Shown here piece by piece: positions 53,478 through 64,000 of a DNA stretch of 64,000 bases. Source of the DNA: Monocercomonoides exilis (Eukaryota > Preaxostyla > Oxymonadida > Polymastigidae); assembly GCA_001643675.2 (NCBI GenBank), contig LSRY02000024.1:746001-810000 (forward strand), in the 5' to 3' direction. A program made the translations under genes and the position numbers. The notes beneath the pieces are model-generated. The model was given only the letters and a program-made list of their open reading frames with translations, had not been told where the DNA came from and ran no database searches. Position 1 is the first letter of the stretch. Each line of letters opens with the position of its first letter.

Positions 53478-54024
53478 AAATGCACAAGGATTGCAACGTT
53501 CTGATGATGAATGAGAGGAAAGATAAATCAAAATCCCAAAATGAAAAAAATGATGAGTTTCCAACAGCAGCAAAACTGTTCTTTTTGTAAGTTTAATTGT
53601 TCAAGTGCATTTCTATTCTTTTCTTTTTCATTCATTTTTTTTTTTTGTTTGTGGTATTTCATTGATGGTGTTTGATGAGCTGCATTTGGCATCATTCCTC
53701 GAATGCGGCACTTGCAGCACTCCATCATCAAAAATATATGTGTAGGCAGTCATTTCAAAGGCACAGTTTAAATTTGTTTTTTTTAAGTTTATTATGATCA
53801 TTGTTCGACATATCTGTGAAAAAGGCGCCAAATCTCTTTTATGAATTATTGAATCAAAAAAAAATTTTTTTTAACAGTCAAAAAAGGTGGGAAAGTTTTT
53901 TCATCATTTGAAACCTTCTTTCTTATTCTTTTATTGACACTTTGATGAATATTAAAGGAAATGGGTGCGAAATACAAAATTTTTTTGGAAAGTGTTCATA
54001 GAAAGATAAAATATATATACATAA
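53478..54024. other. 3' intergenic region with a possible small coding remnant
   Basis: About 550 bp. On the minus strand 53660-53780 reads CAFEMTAYTYIFDDGVLQVP in an open frame with less AT than its surroundings. It may be a gene fragment, but no family or start is evident. Confidence 0.35.
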
Positions 54025-55091
54025 ACCATCGTTCGAAAACCCGGGAATTCTTCTTAAACCCGGACTTTTTCATAAAATTCATATTTTTCAATAAGTTTCA
54101 AAAATAAAATTATGATAATTCACATAATTATTCATCGGTATATAATACATCTATCCATGTACAAATTTTTATTTGTTGTGTTGTATTAATGAAGAAATAA
54201 ATAATTATTATTTTTGATAATCTGACTTTTAATAATTTTTTCTGTTTCAACAAAACGATTCAGTTCATCTTTTACACATGTAACTTATTTTTTCTTTGTT
54301 GCAAACTGTTCGGATTATTTTTCATTTTTGGCAATTTGCTATTTCTGACGAAAAAAAAAACTATCATTTTTGAAAAATCATTATCAATGGGATAACTTAA
54401 AAAATATTTTTTGCAAAACACAAAAACATCCAAGTGAATTTAACACATGCGTTAATAAATATGATAGTTATATAAAATTTCTTTATTGATGAAATTTAAA
54501 ATGATTCAGTAGGTATATCATAAAATACAATTTGGTAAATAAGTCAATGAAAATGATCATTGTTAATCATAAATTAAGAAAATAATCTTGATTTACAAAA
54601 TGCCTACTGAATCATTTTAAATTTCATCAATAAAGAAATTTTATATAACTATCATATTTATTAACGCATGTGTTAAATTCACTTGGATGTTTTTGTGTTT
54701 TGCAAAAAATATTTTTTAAGTTATCCCATTGATAATGATTTTTCAAAAATGATAGTTTTTTTTTTCGTCAGAAATAGCAAATTGCCAAAAATGAAAAATA
54801 ATCCGAACAGTTTGCAACAAAGAAAAAATAAGTTACATGTGTAAAAGATGAACTGAATCGTTTTGTTGAAACAGAAAAAATTATTAAAAGTCAGATTATC
54901 AAAAATAATAATTATTTATTTCTTCATTAATACAACACAACAAATAAAAATTTGTACATGGATAGATGTATTATATACCGATGAATAATTATGTGAATTA
55001 TCATAATTTTATTTTTGAAACTTATTGAAAAATATGAATTTTATGAAAAAGTCCGGGTTTAAGAAGAATTCCCGGGTTTTCGAACGATGGT
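54025..55091. repeat. perfect large inverted repeat: two 489-bp arms, 89-bp loop
   Basis: The left arm 54025-54513 and right arm 54603-55091 have equal length and read as exact reverse complements wherever compared, including the 10-nt A and T runs. The outer ends are ACCATCGTTCGAAAACCCGG and its complement. The loop (54514-54602) is AT-rich. No coding sequence is inside. Confidence 0.92.
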
Positions 55092-55697
55092 ATAAAAATC
55101 TGACACAATGGAATTAAAGCATTTAAAAAGGGTGAAGAATGAGAAATACTCAAAGAAAAACAAAGGCATAGATGAGAAACTTTTCTGATAAATGGGTGAT
55201 TTTTTTTGATATCATAAAAAAAGATCAAAAATCGAAAAAATATAATCTATAGTGGTATTAATTGATCAATAAGTTAAATTGATGTTTCATAAGTATTTAG
55301 CTTTTATTTCTGTCATATATATTTGTTTTATTTATTTATATAAAAAATCATACCTTTTTGAAATTTCAGTGCAAAAAGATTTTTTTGATCAAGTTCAATA
55401 AAAATTAGCCAAAAATAAATAAATAAAACTTCAAAAGAAAAAATTGCAAATTCATAATTGGCAAAATACACATTGCAAAGAGAAAGTTTATAAGAAGAAC
55501 AGAAAAAATGATAGGAAAACAAAATTATAGAAATTAATTGATCAAAATCAGTTAATTTATTTTTTTGTTCTTTCTTTTGAATAGCCAACAAATCTCCATT
55601 CCTTTAATTCTGTTCAATAGCTTCATCAATTTTTGAACGAAATCGTGAACCATTGGATTAAACGAAATTTAACAGCTGTCTCCCTCTTATAGCCCAG
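55092..55697. other. AT-rich intergenic DNA with a repeat terminus
   Basis: Holds the 29-bp motif at 55193-55221 that recurs inverted at 61906-61934. No gene was recognised. Confidence 0.5.
55193..55221 (+). repeat. 29-bp motif with inverted partner 6.7 kb away
   Basis: TGGGTGATTTTTTTTGATAT followed by CATAAAAAA; the exact reverse complement is at 61906-61934. It resembles the terminal motif of the MITE-like elements at 24-26 kb. Confidence 0.7.
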
Positions 55698-55922
55698 AAC
55701 AAAATTGTTGCCAGCAATGGAACAGATGTTTATGCCTGTTACAAAACACAGCAAAGCCCATGTGACACCATGGAGTATGCCCTCAACGGCTTCATTGCTC
55801 CATTCAGTGATGCCTCTCTCTCTCTTCTCGTCTCCATTTTTACTCCTACAATGACTCTCACATTCAGTGCAGCTGACACAAAAATCATTGATAACAATAA
55901 CTTTTTTCCAATTTCATTATAA
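55698..55922 (+). pseudogene. fragment of a beta-helix surface-protein gene
   Basis: After an acceptor-like TATAGCCCAG the frame reads NKIVASNGTDVYACYKTQQS, continues with PCDTMEYALNGF and ends at a TAA at 55920. This is the typical module opening of oxymonad beta-helix proteins (compare VWVYVAESGKDGRLCGSD in the gene at 46224-53477). No signal peptide, upstream exon or continuation is found, so it is a stranded exon or relic. Base composition is less AT-rich than the flanks. Confidence 0.5.
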
Positions 55923-56763
55923 TTTCTTCAATTATTTCTTCTTCTAATTTTGAACAATTTTTATATTATTGTAAAGCTCATGAGTTTTCGTCGTCTTTTC
56001 ACAAGAAGCTGATTTTTTCAAAAATCCTTAACGTCAGCTCAGATAAAAACATTTCTTCGAAATTTCTTCATCTATTTTCTCCTTTTCATCAAATGCAAAT
56101 TCCACTTGTTGCTTTAAGGAATCATCTATTACTTCTCTTCAATATGCATCTCTTCGATCATATCAGAAAGTTCTTCAAAAGCATTTATTTCTTCAGCATT
56201 CCGCTTTTAACTTGCTTGTAACCGATTAGCGCAACTACCTCTTTGAAATTTCTCTTCAATTCTGCCTTTTCCCAAAAATTGCTTTTCCTCTTCATTTCAC
56301 TTCCAACAATTCGCTGTGGTTTTGATGTTGCGAAATTAATTGAAGGCTATTTTTGAATCAATTCACCCCAAATATCCTATCCTGCCCTGCCCCTTCTGTT
56401 TTCTGTGAATTCTTTCAATCTTAAAACGAAAAAAGTCAGATTCGATCTTCGTGGATTGCGTACCAGATGATCGGCTCATCTTGATTTGAAATTGAATCTC
56501 TTCCTTTGACATATAATCTTTTCAGATATTCCATGATAGAATAAATATTCCTTTTGTCTTTCTGAATGTGAATGAAAGTGATAAACGATGTCGAATTCGA
56601 GGGGTGTTGAACGCAAGAGAAGGAGACGAAGAGAGAGCAGAAAGTTTGAGTGGAGGAAGTGATCCAGGAGTAGCAGGATTAGCAGAAGATGGATGGAAAG
56701 CTTGAAATTGCAGTGAAGGAGATAAAGATGTTCTGAAATGAGGAGAAGATTGTTATTGGATGT
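55923..56763. other. intergenic DNA, possibly decayed coding sequence
   Basis: About 840 bp of mixed composition, with stretches rich in CTTC and ATTTC but no continuous frame. It may include eroded gene remains; nothing can be assigned. Confidence 0.4.
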
Positions 56764-59700
56764 TCATAAAAAAGGACGAAATGACAATCGAAGAAGTTCA
56801 GCGAGAAAGAGGATGAAGAGCAATGTTTGCATTTGAAGCGAAATCAGCATATAATCAAAAGGCGCAACCAAATTGAGCACAGGGTGTTTCTGCATCAGAT
56901 CCATCGCCATTGAATTCTGCAAAGCGGAGAAAGATACCAATTTTGAGAACGAAAGTGAATAAAACAGCTTCGACAGAGCATCTCTTCTTCCGGGCACACT
57001 GCTCTGACTGAATGTTCTTATCCCTTTCTCCTTCTGAAACAGCAGAGCTGATCCTTTCCCTGCTCCTTTCCTTCCCTTCCTGTGTGTCGCTTCTGCTTCC
57101 TCTTTGTATGGCCACCAGCCCCTCCACTTCATCCCCCTTCCTCTTCTCAACTCTGCCCGGCTCTGCCTCAGCCCACTCTTCAGCGCACTCATCAGATCCA
57201 ACCGCGTTCTTGTCTGCCTCGCGTCGACTGCTGCATACACAGGCACTTTTCGCATCTTCCACACAAATTGCCCATTTTCCTCGCTTTTGATTCGCACATA
57301 ACGGCAGGGCACATCCAGTTCATCGCTCAAATCTTCCAGGTCAGAATTCGCTAAATCATTCAACATGCAGTCCAATTTCCGCTCTCTTGTCAAAAATGGC
57401 GTTTGGCTTTCTTTCGCCTCTTGTTGCGCCTCGCTTGCCATTTTGTTCACCTTCTGGTTAATCGGTGTGCCTGTCTCAAGGTACGGTTGTAATATTCCTT
57501 GGATGCTGCTTAACAGATTCTTGTCTTTTTCTTCTTTCTTCTTTCGCCTCTTCTTTTTCTCTTCTTTTTCTTTCTTCTTCTTCTGTATTTCCTGTTGTTT
57601 CATTAGCCAAAGCAGGTTTTCTGTCTGATCATCAGATTCCAATGAATTAAATGTGAACTTCGCCTCTTCATCGTCCACTTTCCCTTTCTCATTCTGAAAC
57701 TCATCTGGTATCGCCTTTGCCACTTCTTTGTTCAAATCCTTCATCCCCATCACAGCCAACGTCACCACTCCTCCTCCTTCTCCAACAACAACAGGTGATA
57801 GCGGAGTTGTCTGTGCACCAACAGCCCCTCTTCCCATCTCCATCTCTTGGCCGTACACAATCAACGCCCTCCCTCCTACTCCTCCACATCCGAAGTCCAT
57901 TCGCTTCCCTCGCGTAAAGTGTATCGTTCCAAAGGCGCCTCTTCATAAAGTATATTGCATAGGCTGTGGAGCAGGTGATGTTGTGTTGTAATTCTGCTGC
58001 TGTTTTTGCTGAGCTTGCGATGAAAGAGGCTCTGGATTTGGCTCATCTGAATGCGTTTCGTCTTTTTTGCCGCTTTGAATTGATTCTTTCGCGTTTGCAT
58101 TCTCTTCTGCTTCTGTTTGATAGTCTTTCTTTTGAAGTCTTTCAACACTTTCTTGAGCTTCATTGTTTTCATTTCCTTTCTTTTTCATCGAAGCACTTTG
58201 TTTTGTTTCAGTATCATTTGCATCATCATCATATGCTCCTTCCTTTTCACTCACATCGCTCTCCAAACTATCAGTTGATTCATCATCTGACAGAATTCCC
58301 CCAACATTCACCACATTCTCATTGCTCATTATCTTCAGAATATTCTCATCATCTGCGTTGTCCTCTTCATACAGCCATCCATCCCCTGAGCTTATGCCCC
58401 ACCAATCGTCGTCGTCAAACTCTTCTTCTCTTCTTCGGAACGCTGTCAGAATCTCCCGCAGCTTCTTCTCTCGAATGTCGTCTTCTTCGTCTTCGTCTAT
58501 TCCCGTTAAGTTGCAAACTTTTGCTTTCTTCTTATTCTTCTTATTTTTATTTTTGGATTTTGATAAATGTTTTATTTTCTTTCCTTTTGAAGCAGCTTCT
58601 TTGGGGTTGTTCATTGAATCCTCCAATATCACTCCTTCGTTTTCGTCGTTGTTCGAATCATCATCATCTTTTTCTTCTTCCTCATCATTCGTGTTATCTT
58701 CATCGCCTTCAAATTCTTTTTTGTTTCAATTCGCATTCAAAGAATTAATTACTTCTTTCTCTTCTTTCTCACCTTTTTCGCCATCCCCCTCATTTTTGAA
58801 GCACTCACATTCATTCCTGGTCTTTTTATCGACTCGACAATCGGCGCTGGAGAAAGCAGCAGGTTTGGTCTGACCATCAAAATCACCTCATTCACAACAG
58901 AATCACGCTGAAGCTCAAGCGCCTGGTAGTATCTTCGCATCAGCCTCTGTTTCTCTCTCTGTTTGTGTCTCTTCTCTCTTCGCTCTTCTTCATCACTGAT
59001 GATGGAGCTTTCGGAAAGTCATTCACTTTCTTCTTTTTTCTTCTGTTCCTTCAAAGAATTTCTTCTAATCAATGATGAACTCTCGTTTTCTTCTGATATT
59101 GTTTTATTTTCTTTTTCATCATCATTGTTATCTCAATCATTTGCTTGCTTCAATATCTTCCTCGTCTCAATCAGTTTTCTTGTTCTTCTTTCCTTTCTTC
59201 TCTTGTTCCTTGCTTCTCTCTCTCTTTCCTTCGCTCTCTCTCTTTCTCTCTTCCTCTTCTCCAGATTCTCCGCATACCGCTCCACCATCCGAAACTCTGC
59301 AAACAGCGGCAGCGCCTCAAATACGTCTGGTGGGAAAACAATATATTGTCTTTCCCTTCTTCTTCCGAACTGTTGCTGCATCCTCCTCATCTGCTGCTCT
59401 TCGCCTGTCAGAAATCTGTTTCTAGAAAAGCGCAGCAACGAAGAAGAAGAAGAAGAAAAGAAGAAGAAAAAGAAAAAAAAGAAGAAGAAAAAGAAGAACG
59501 TGAGGCACCAGAAGCAGCAGACACTTGTGCACAGTGGTTGAGATAGCGTCGTCGTAGGAGAGGATGCATTGCTCTTATGCGGCGAGCCATGGCAATCTTA
59601 GAGCGATGAGGTGGTTTGTGGTGGAGAGAGGGGTCAGTAACTGCAGGAGAAGATGAGGAAGATGAAGAGGAAGAGGAAGAAGAAAATGAAGGAGATGGAG

Positions 59701-60307
59701 AAGAAGATGACTGTGGAAGAGAAAGAAAAGATTCATTGGGCAATGAAGAAGGAGATGTGCCTGTTTCTGTGCCAATGCTAGCAATTGAATGAGTCAAAAA
59801 TGTTTGTGCAGAATTTTGATTGCTTTTTCTCTGTCTTTGTCTTCGAGGCACATAAGACGGATTCTGAAGAGTTGCTTCTTGTGGCGGAAGAATCACAGGA
59901 AGAGGCAGACGCGGTGCATGTTTTCGTTTGAAGTCTTCGATGATTTCATCAATTTCCGCATTTTCAGCTCTTTCTTGTGATGAATTCACTTCTAACTGTT
60001 CGTAAAAAGAGGAAGATGAAAATGATCAGTTTTCTATTTTTTCTTTCTCGAAGAATTTGACTGTTGCTGTTTTTGATGACGATGTCGAAGAAGAAGAAGA
60101 AGAAGAAGAAGAGGAAGAGGAAGAAGAGGAGGAAGAAGAAGAAGAAGAAGTTAAAGAATTTAGAGAAGGTGAGGAAGAAGTAAATGATGAAGAAGAAAGT
60201 GAAGAAAGTGAAGAAGATGAGATGATGAAGAAAATGAATATTTTTCGCGATTGACAAATCCATAAAAAATTCAAAAAAATTCCAAGGAAGAAGTTGGGAG
60301 GTTCCAT
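56764..60307 (-). pseudogene. decayed multi-exon gene for a charged, low-complexity protein
   Basis: A minus-strand series of coding-like segments runs from an ATG at 60307: exon 60307-60062 (poly-Ser), exon 59995-59509 (EVNSSQERAENAEIDEIIED), exon from 59404 (GEEQQMRRMQQQFGRR, YIVFPPDVFEALPLFAEF), then an acidic and Lys-rich region, and a last part to 56764 (DELDVPCRYVRIKSEE, QFVWKMRKVPVYAAV). Between 59404 and 58749 one frame is broken by TGA at 59133-59135 and 59019-59021. The join near 58773-58715 is out of phase by one base. A further TGA at 57943-57945 splits another long frame. No GT donors explain these stops, and TGA is a normal stop in neighbouring genes. The charged composition suggests a former nuclear protein; no family was recognised. 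Confidence 0.5.
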
Positions 60308-62077
60308 GTGATTTTGTTTACTGAATGAAACATTTCATTTAACAAGTTAACTTCGCAACGAGACAAAAACCCAAATTGCAAATATTTTGGATGATATTCT
60401 GTAATTAATCAATTAAGCTTGATTTCTTCAAATCAACTCACTTTCTTTCAACAATTTCCTCTCTTTTCCCTTCAAAAATAAAAAATGAAGATATCTCTGA
60501 ATTTCCACTCCTTTCCATTTTCCTCTTCCATTCAGCTCTCAAAATCATCAAAAAATGTCAATTCCCTTCCTTTTCTTCATTTTTCGCAGTCTCTTCCATA
60601 AAATATTCTTCTCCTCTCAAAAAAGAAAAAACCCCTCTTCCATTAGAATATTTCGGAATATTCTTCTTCTTTCCCGCCTTTGCCCTCTTTTCTTTTTTTT
60701 CAAAATCCATTTCTCCAATCGACAATAAGCCCTCCTTCATCATCCCCAGTCACTTCTCTATATTTTTTCTATTTTTTCTTCTCCAAATCTCCGCTTGCTC
60801 TTCCCCATCCCCTTTGTCTCAGAATTTCTTCCTTTCAAAAGCCCCTCTCGAAACATTAACATTCTCAATAACACTCAACTCCCGCCCCCTGCTACAAAAA
60901 ATCCCCTTCCATCTCATCTCCGATCCATATCCCTCATGTGCATAGTGTTGATGAGATAAACATCAAATACTTCTTTTGGTGGTTGAGAATATTATTAAAG
61001 GAGAGGATCATGACAAAAACAGAAAAAAACACATCTGCACATCCACCACAATGTGTACGGGCCGAAAAGACCCTCCAGTGAAATGTACAATGTATTTTGT
61101 GGAGATGCATTCCATGCTGCATTTTCCATTCCGAGACTAAAATGAAGAGATTGATTTTTTGAATGATGATGGCTGTGGAAATGAAGCTGTTTGGCAAAAT
61201 GTAGTCGAAGCGCAGTTTTGTCTTTATTCATTTTTCTATATATGAATATTAACCTGTTGAATGTTTTTGTGTTGTTTTCAGGGCAGGAGGTGGAAAAGAA
61301 TGAAAAAGAATGAAATGTTTATATCTCATTGTGCATGGTGACTATGGAGTTGGGAGAGCGGATTCATGGAAAGTCCACAGGACAGAGGGATTGAGAAGGA
61401 AATTTGAAATAATAATTTCTTAAGAAGTAGTTGGATTTATAAAACAAACAAAAACCTCTTTTTTTCGAGAAAAGAAGAAACATTAAAAAGAGAAAAGGCT
61501 ATTAGAAAGGACGATATGTCAGCAAGCTGCCAGATCTGTGGAAATTCATTGATTCAGTTTTCAATTTTCAATTTCAACTTATTTTTTTTTAAATTCATTT
61601 TCAATAACAATATGTATCATATATTTGAATATGAAATTGATGTATTACATTATCTTAATTATTGTTATCATGTTTTTGGAATCAGTTAACTTATGTTTTA
61701 TTAGGTTTATCGAATTTTCGATATTTTTTTTAAGAAATTATATTTATTTCTCGATATTTGAAATAAAAACATTTGGAAACAAATAAAAATCAACAAATAA
61801 TAAATAATAACAATATATTAATGGATATTTTCTCATTATTTTACAAAAATATATTTCTATTAAGCACATCCCTTAATGAAATTCTTTTTTGATCAAACGT
61901 CGGAATTTTTTATGATATCAAAAAAAATCACCCAAATGGAGAAATGAAAGAAACGCAAACAAAGGACGAGTATCTTTTTAATGGATAAAAAGAACTTGTT
62001 ATTTGATGATTTTTTGAGAAAAGATGAAAATTGTTGATTGAAATAATTGTGTCATAATGTTCTGTGCATCTCATATC
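60308..62077. other. intergenic DNA with pyrimidine-rich tract
   Basis: About 1.8 kb. 60420-60920 is rich in C and T on the plus strand, which could be the remains of a purine-rich coding strand on minus, but its frames are short. The rest is AT-rich. The 29-bp inverted motif lies at 61906-61934. Confidence 0.45.
61906..61934 (-). repeat. 29-bp motif, inverted partner of 55193-55221
   Basis: Exact reverse complement of the left copy. Together they could be the ends of a 6.7-kb element or the ends of two separate small elements. Confidence 0.7.
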
Positions 62078-63474
62078 TCACAGATTTACAAAATAATCAG
62101 AAATATTCAATGACAACTGATGATAAGATCTTCTGTCAAGCAAATAAATTGTTTTCCCAAAGCTCGTGATGAGATCCTCATATCCTTCTTCTTCCATCTT
62201 GTCAAACATCTCCCTTTCAGATGATTTTCTTTTCGCTTCTTCCATTCCGCTTGTCTTTGCTCCTTTCAATTTCTCTGAAACATTCAAATAGAATTTTAAG
62301 CAAATCCTAAGGACTTTGTATTCCAATAATGATTGCTGAATCTCCTCCAAAATCAGATTGATCGTTCCGCTCTTCAATAAAGAATCAACGCTGACAGTTC
62401 CATTTTGAGGCAAGAAAAAAAAAGAGAAAAGCAGATTTCAAATATTTCTCTTTTATTCTCTTTTGCTGCTTTGCACAGCTCTACAATACAATGAATTAGT
62501 TCAGCATTTTCTTTGTTCTGCGATCTGAATTCATGAAAATAACCATTCACCTCAACGATCCATTTTTTAATTAGTCAAATTTTTTTCATTTCTTTTCCCA
62601 TTTTATCATCTTCTTTTCTTTTCCAATCTATGCATTTCGATATCTCTTCCAATTCGTTTATCGCCTCTCTTGCAAAGAACAACTCATCCAAAATTGAACT
62701 TTCAAAATCTTTACTATTATAAAGCCTATTGATTAAAAACGTCTAAGTCAAAAAATAGGCAATACGTGTCAAATTTCGATTCATCTGGTGATATTTGATG
62801 AGTTCAACGAGCTCATTCAGAGACAATTCATTTTCTAAAGACTTGTCAATGCGTTCATCAAAATCTAAATACAATAAACGATCAGAGAAAACATTCAAAC
62901 TCTGTGCATTCTAATAACACTCAATGAAAGAAATGCCATTTCTCCTTCCTTTTGAGTTTCCTTGTACTTTTCTCTCTTCAAGGCAACTTTCACCAGGGCA
63001 GGCACACAAATTGATAACAATCCAGATGGAATCCCATAATTGAGCAAAACAAAGCACTCGTGAAGATCAACAAGAAGATTCTCATTCTTTCCTTTTTTTG
63101 TTTCATCTTCATCAACAATCATCTTCTCAAATCTTTTCCCCAATGAAGAACTGTTGAAACTACTGCTGACAAAACCCATCACTGCAATGAAAAACCCCAT
63201 GTGCTTCAACGCCACAAGCGCATTTTTTAAAGATATTCTCCTTTCTTCAATCATTTTGTCTATTTTATTGAACATTTCCGTTGTAAAAACCGTATGAAAT
63301 TCTTTTATGCTCATATCTGCAATCATTTCGCTTGTTTCTTCGATTTTCTGATTTAGTTCATCCTTACTGCAATGCTCCAGCTCTGAAAATAATTCTGAAA
63401 AAGAAAATTCCATAATTGCTAAGAATTAAAATCGACAATGAATATCAACCAATGAATATGTTTGCGGTATTCAT
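62078..63474 (-). pseudogene. lineage-specific helical family, copy C, broken
   Basis: It follows the exon plan of copies A and B: 63474-63450, 63394-62901 and 62841-62078. The first two exons are intact (MNTANIFIELFSELEHC, then KMIEERRISLKNALVALKHM and NENLLVDLHECFVLLNY). The third begins SLENELSLNELVELIKYHQM but has TAG at 62743-62745 and TGA at 62575-62577. It then loses frame by one base near the T9 run (62415-62423) before resuming with VSVDSLLKSGTINLILEEIQ and EEEGYEDLITSF to a normal stop. It is more divergent from A and B than they are from each other and lacks their 159-bp upstream block. It is a clear pseudogene, although a shortened product from the first two exons is possible. Confidence 0.8.
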
Positions 63475-64000
63475 TTCCTGTCCATTCGAAAAAAGATTGC
63501 ATTCAGAAAAGACATTTTATTAACCATTTGAATTGAATGTGTAAATTTTTGAATAGAAGAAATTGGAGAAGATAAAATTTTAAACCAATCAAAAAAATAT
63601 ATACACTCACACAATAGTTTTGTGATTCGACATTTGAAAAGTGATAACACAGAAAAAAAAAGATTTGTTTCTATATTAATGCTTTTATGGATGTTCAGAT
63701 CATCGAATTTTTAAGAATGAAATTGCTCTGACTTAAAATGAAAGATTGATCAACGAAAAAAAACTTGAGAATGAAAAATATGATTTCTCATGATGGTTTT
63801 ATAAACTGAAAAGACATATCAAACGATGGAATAATAAATGATAATTTTTGGAAATTGGAAGACAAAGAAAAAAAATGACAATTTTATATTTTAAATGATA
63901 ATATCAATGTAGATGCAATTTTCATTGATCTTTTCATTGGGAAGATATTTATGTCCACTTTTCCAAACCTCATGAATTTGACGAATTGTTTCAAAATAAA
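63475..64000. other. AT-rich DNA at the right edge
   Basis: Upstream flank of copy C, reaching the window end. No gene or repeat was recognised. Confidence 0.5.

Noticed and set aside
57471-57515. Possible alternative genetic code with TGA read as an amino acid
   Set aside because: H4 ends in TAA and the nucleoporin, WDR20-like, OTU, PLP and RPC1 genes end in TGA at family-appropriate places, so TGA is a working stop here.
1-64000. tRNA, rRNA or CRISPR structures
   Set aside because: No T-loop-like motif in a tRNA context, no rRNA-like conserved segment and no regularly spaced repeats were found by eye on either strand.

Overview
The window looks like nuclear DNA of a protist, most probably an oxymonad (Preaxostyla, Metamonada) close to Monocercomonoides. 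It has AT-rich intergenic DNA, many very short GT-AG introns (34-70 nt is common), TAA, TAG and TGA all used as stops, histone H4, a nucleoporin, the RNA polymerase III largest subunit and PRMT5. It also has a lineage-specific helical protein family with the block LFSELEHC, and a giant right-handed beta-helix membrane protein with a degenerate kinase tail, which I know from oxymonad genomes. The organism call is inference from protein style; no rRNA is present to confirm it. Exon boundaries were read by eye from frame, GT-AG sites and family conservation.

Layout. 1-19 kb is a dense housekeeping block: a gene cut by the left edge (minus), a small secreted protein (minus), a Nup54-like nucleoporin (plus), a BRO1/ALIX protein (minus), a WDR20-like WD40 protein (plus), a class V PLP enzyme (minus), histone H4 (plus) and an OTU deubiquitinase (plus). 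Neighbours are mostly divergent pairs sharing 150-340 bp promoters, or convergent pairs. 20-28 kb is repeat-rich: two tandem family copies with a nearly identical 159-bp upstream block, MITE-like elements, a 456-bp inverted repeat and homopolymers. 28-42 kb is again housekeeping: a serpin fused to a coiled coil (plus), RPC1 (minus) and PRMT5 (plus), the last two divergent from a 197-bp promoter. 43-53.5 kb holds two genes whose coding strands are very G-rich: an unrecognised 620-residue ORF and the 2417-residue beta-helix receptor-like protein. 53.5-64 kb looks like a graveyard: a perfect 489-bp inverted repeat, a beta-helix gene fragment, a multi-exon gene with several in-frame stops, and a family copy with two stops and a frameshift.

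The genes do not form an operon or a single pathway. The recognisable ones cover nuclear transport, ESCRT-linked membrane work, ubiquitin removal, chromatin, Pol III transcription and arginine methylation. The recognisable housekeeping proteins are often far longer than usual because of acidic and poly-serine insertions. No tRNA, rRNA, CRISPR array or organellar sequence was seen.
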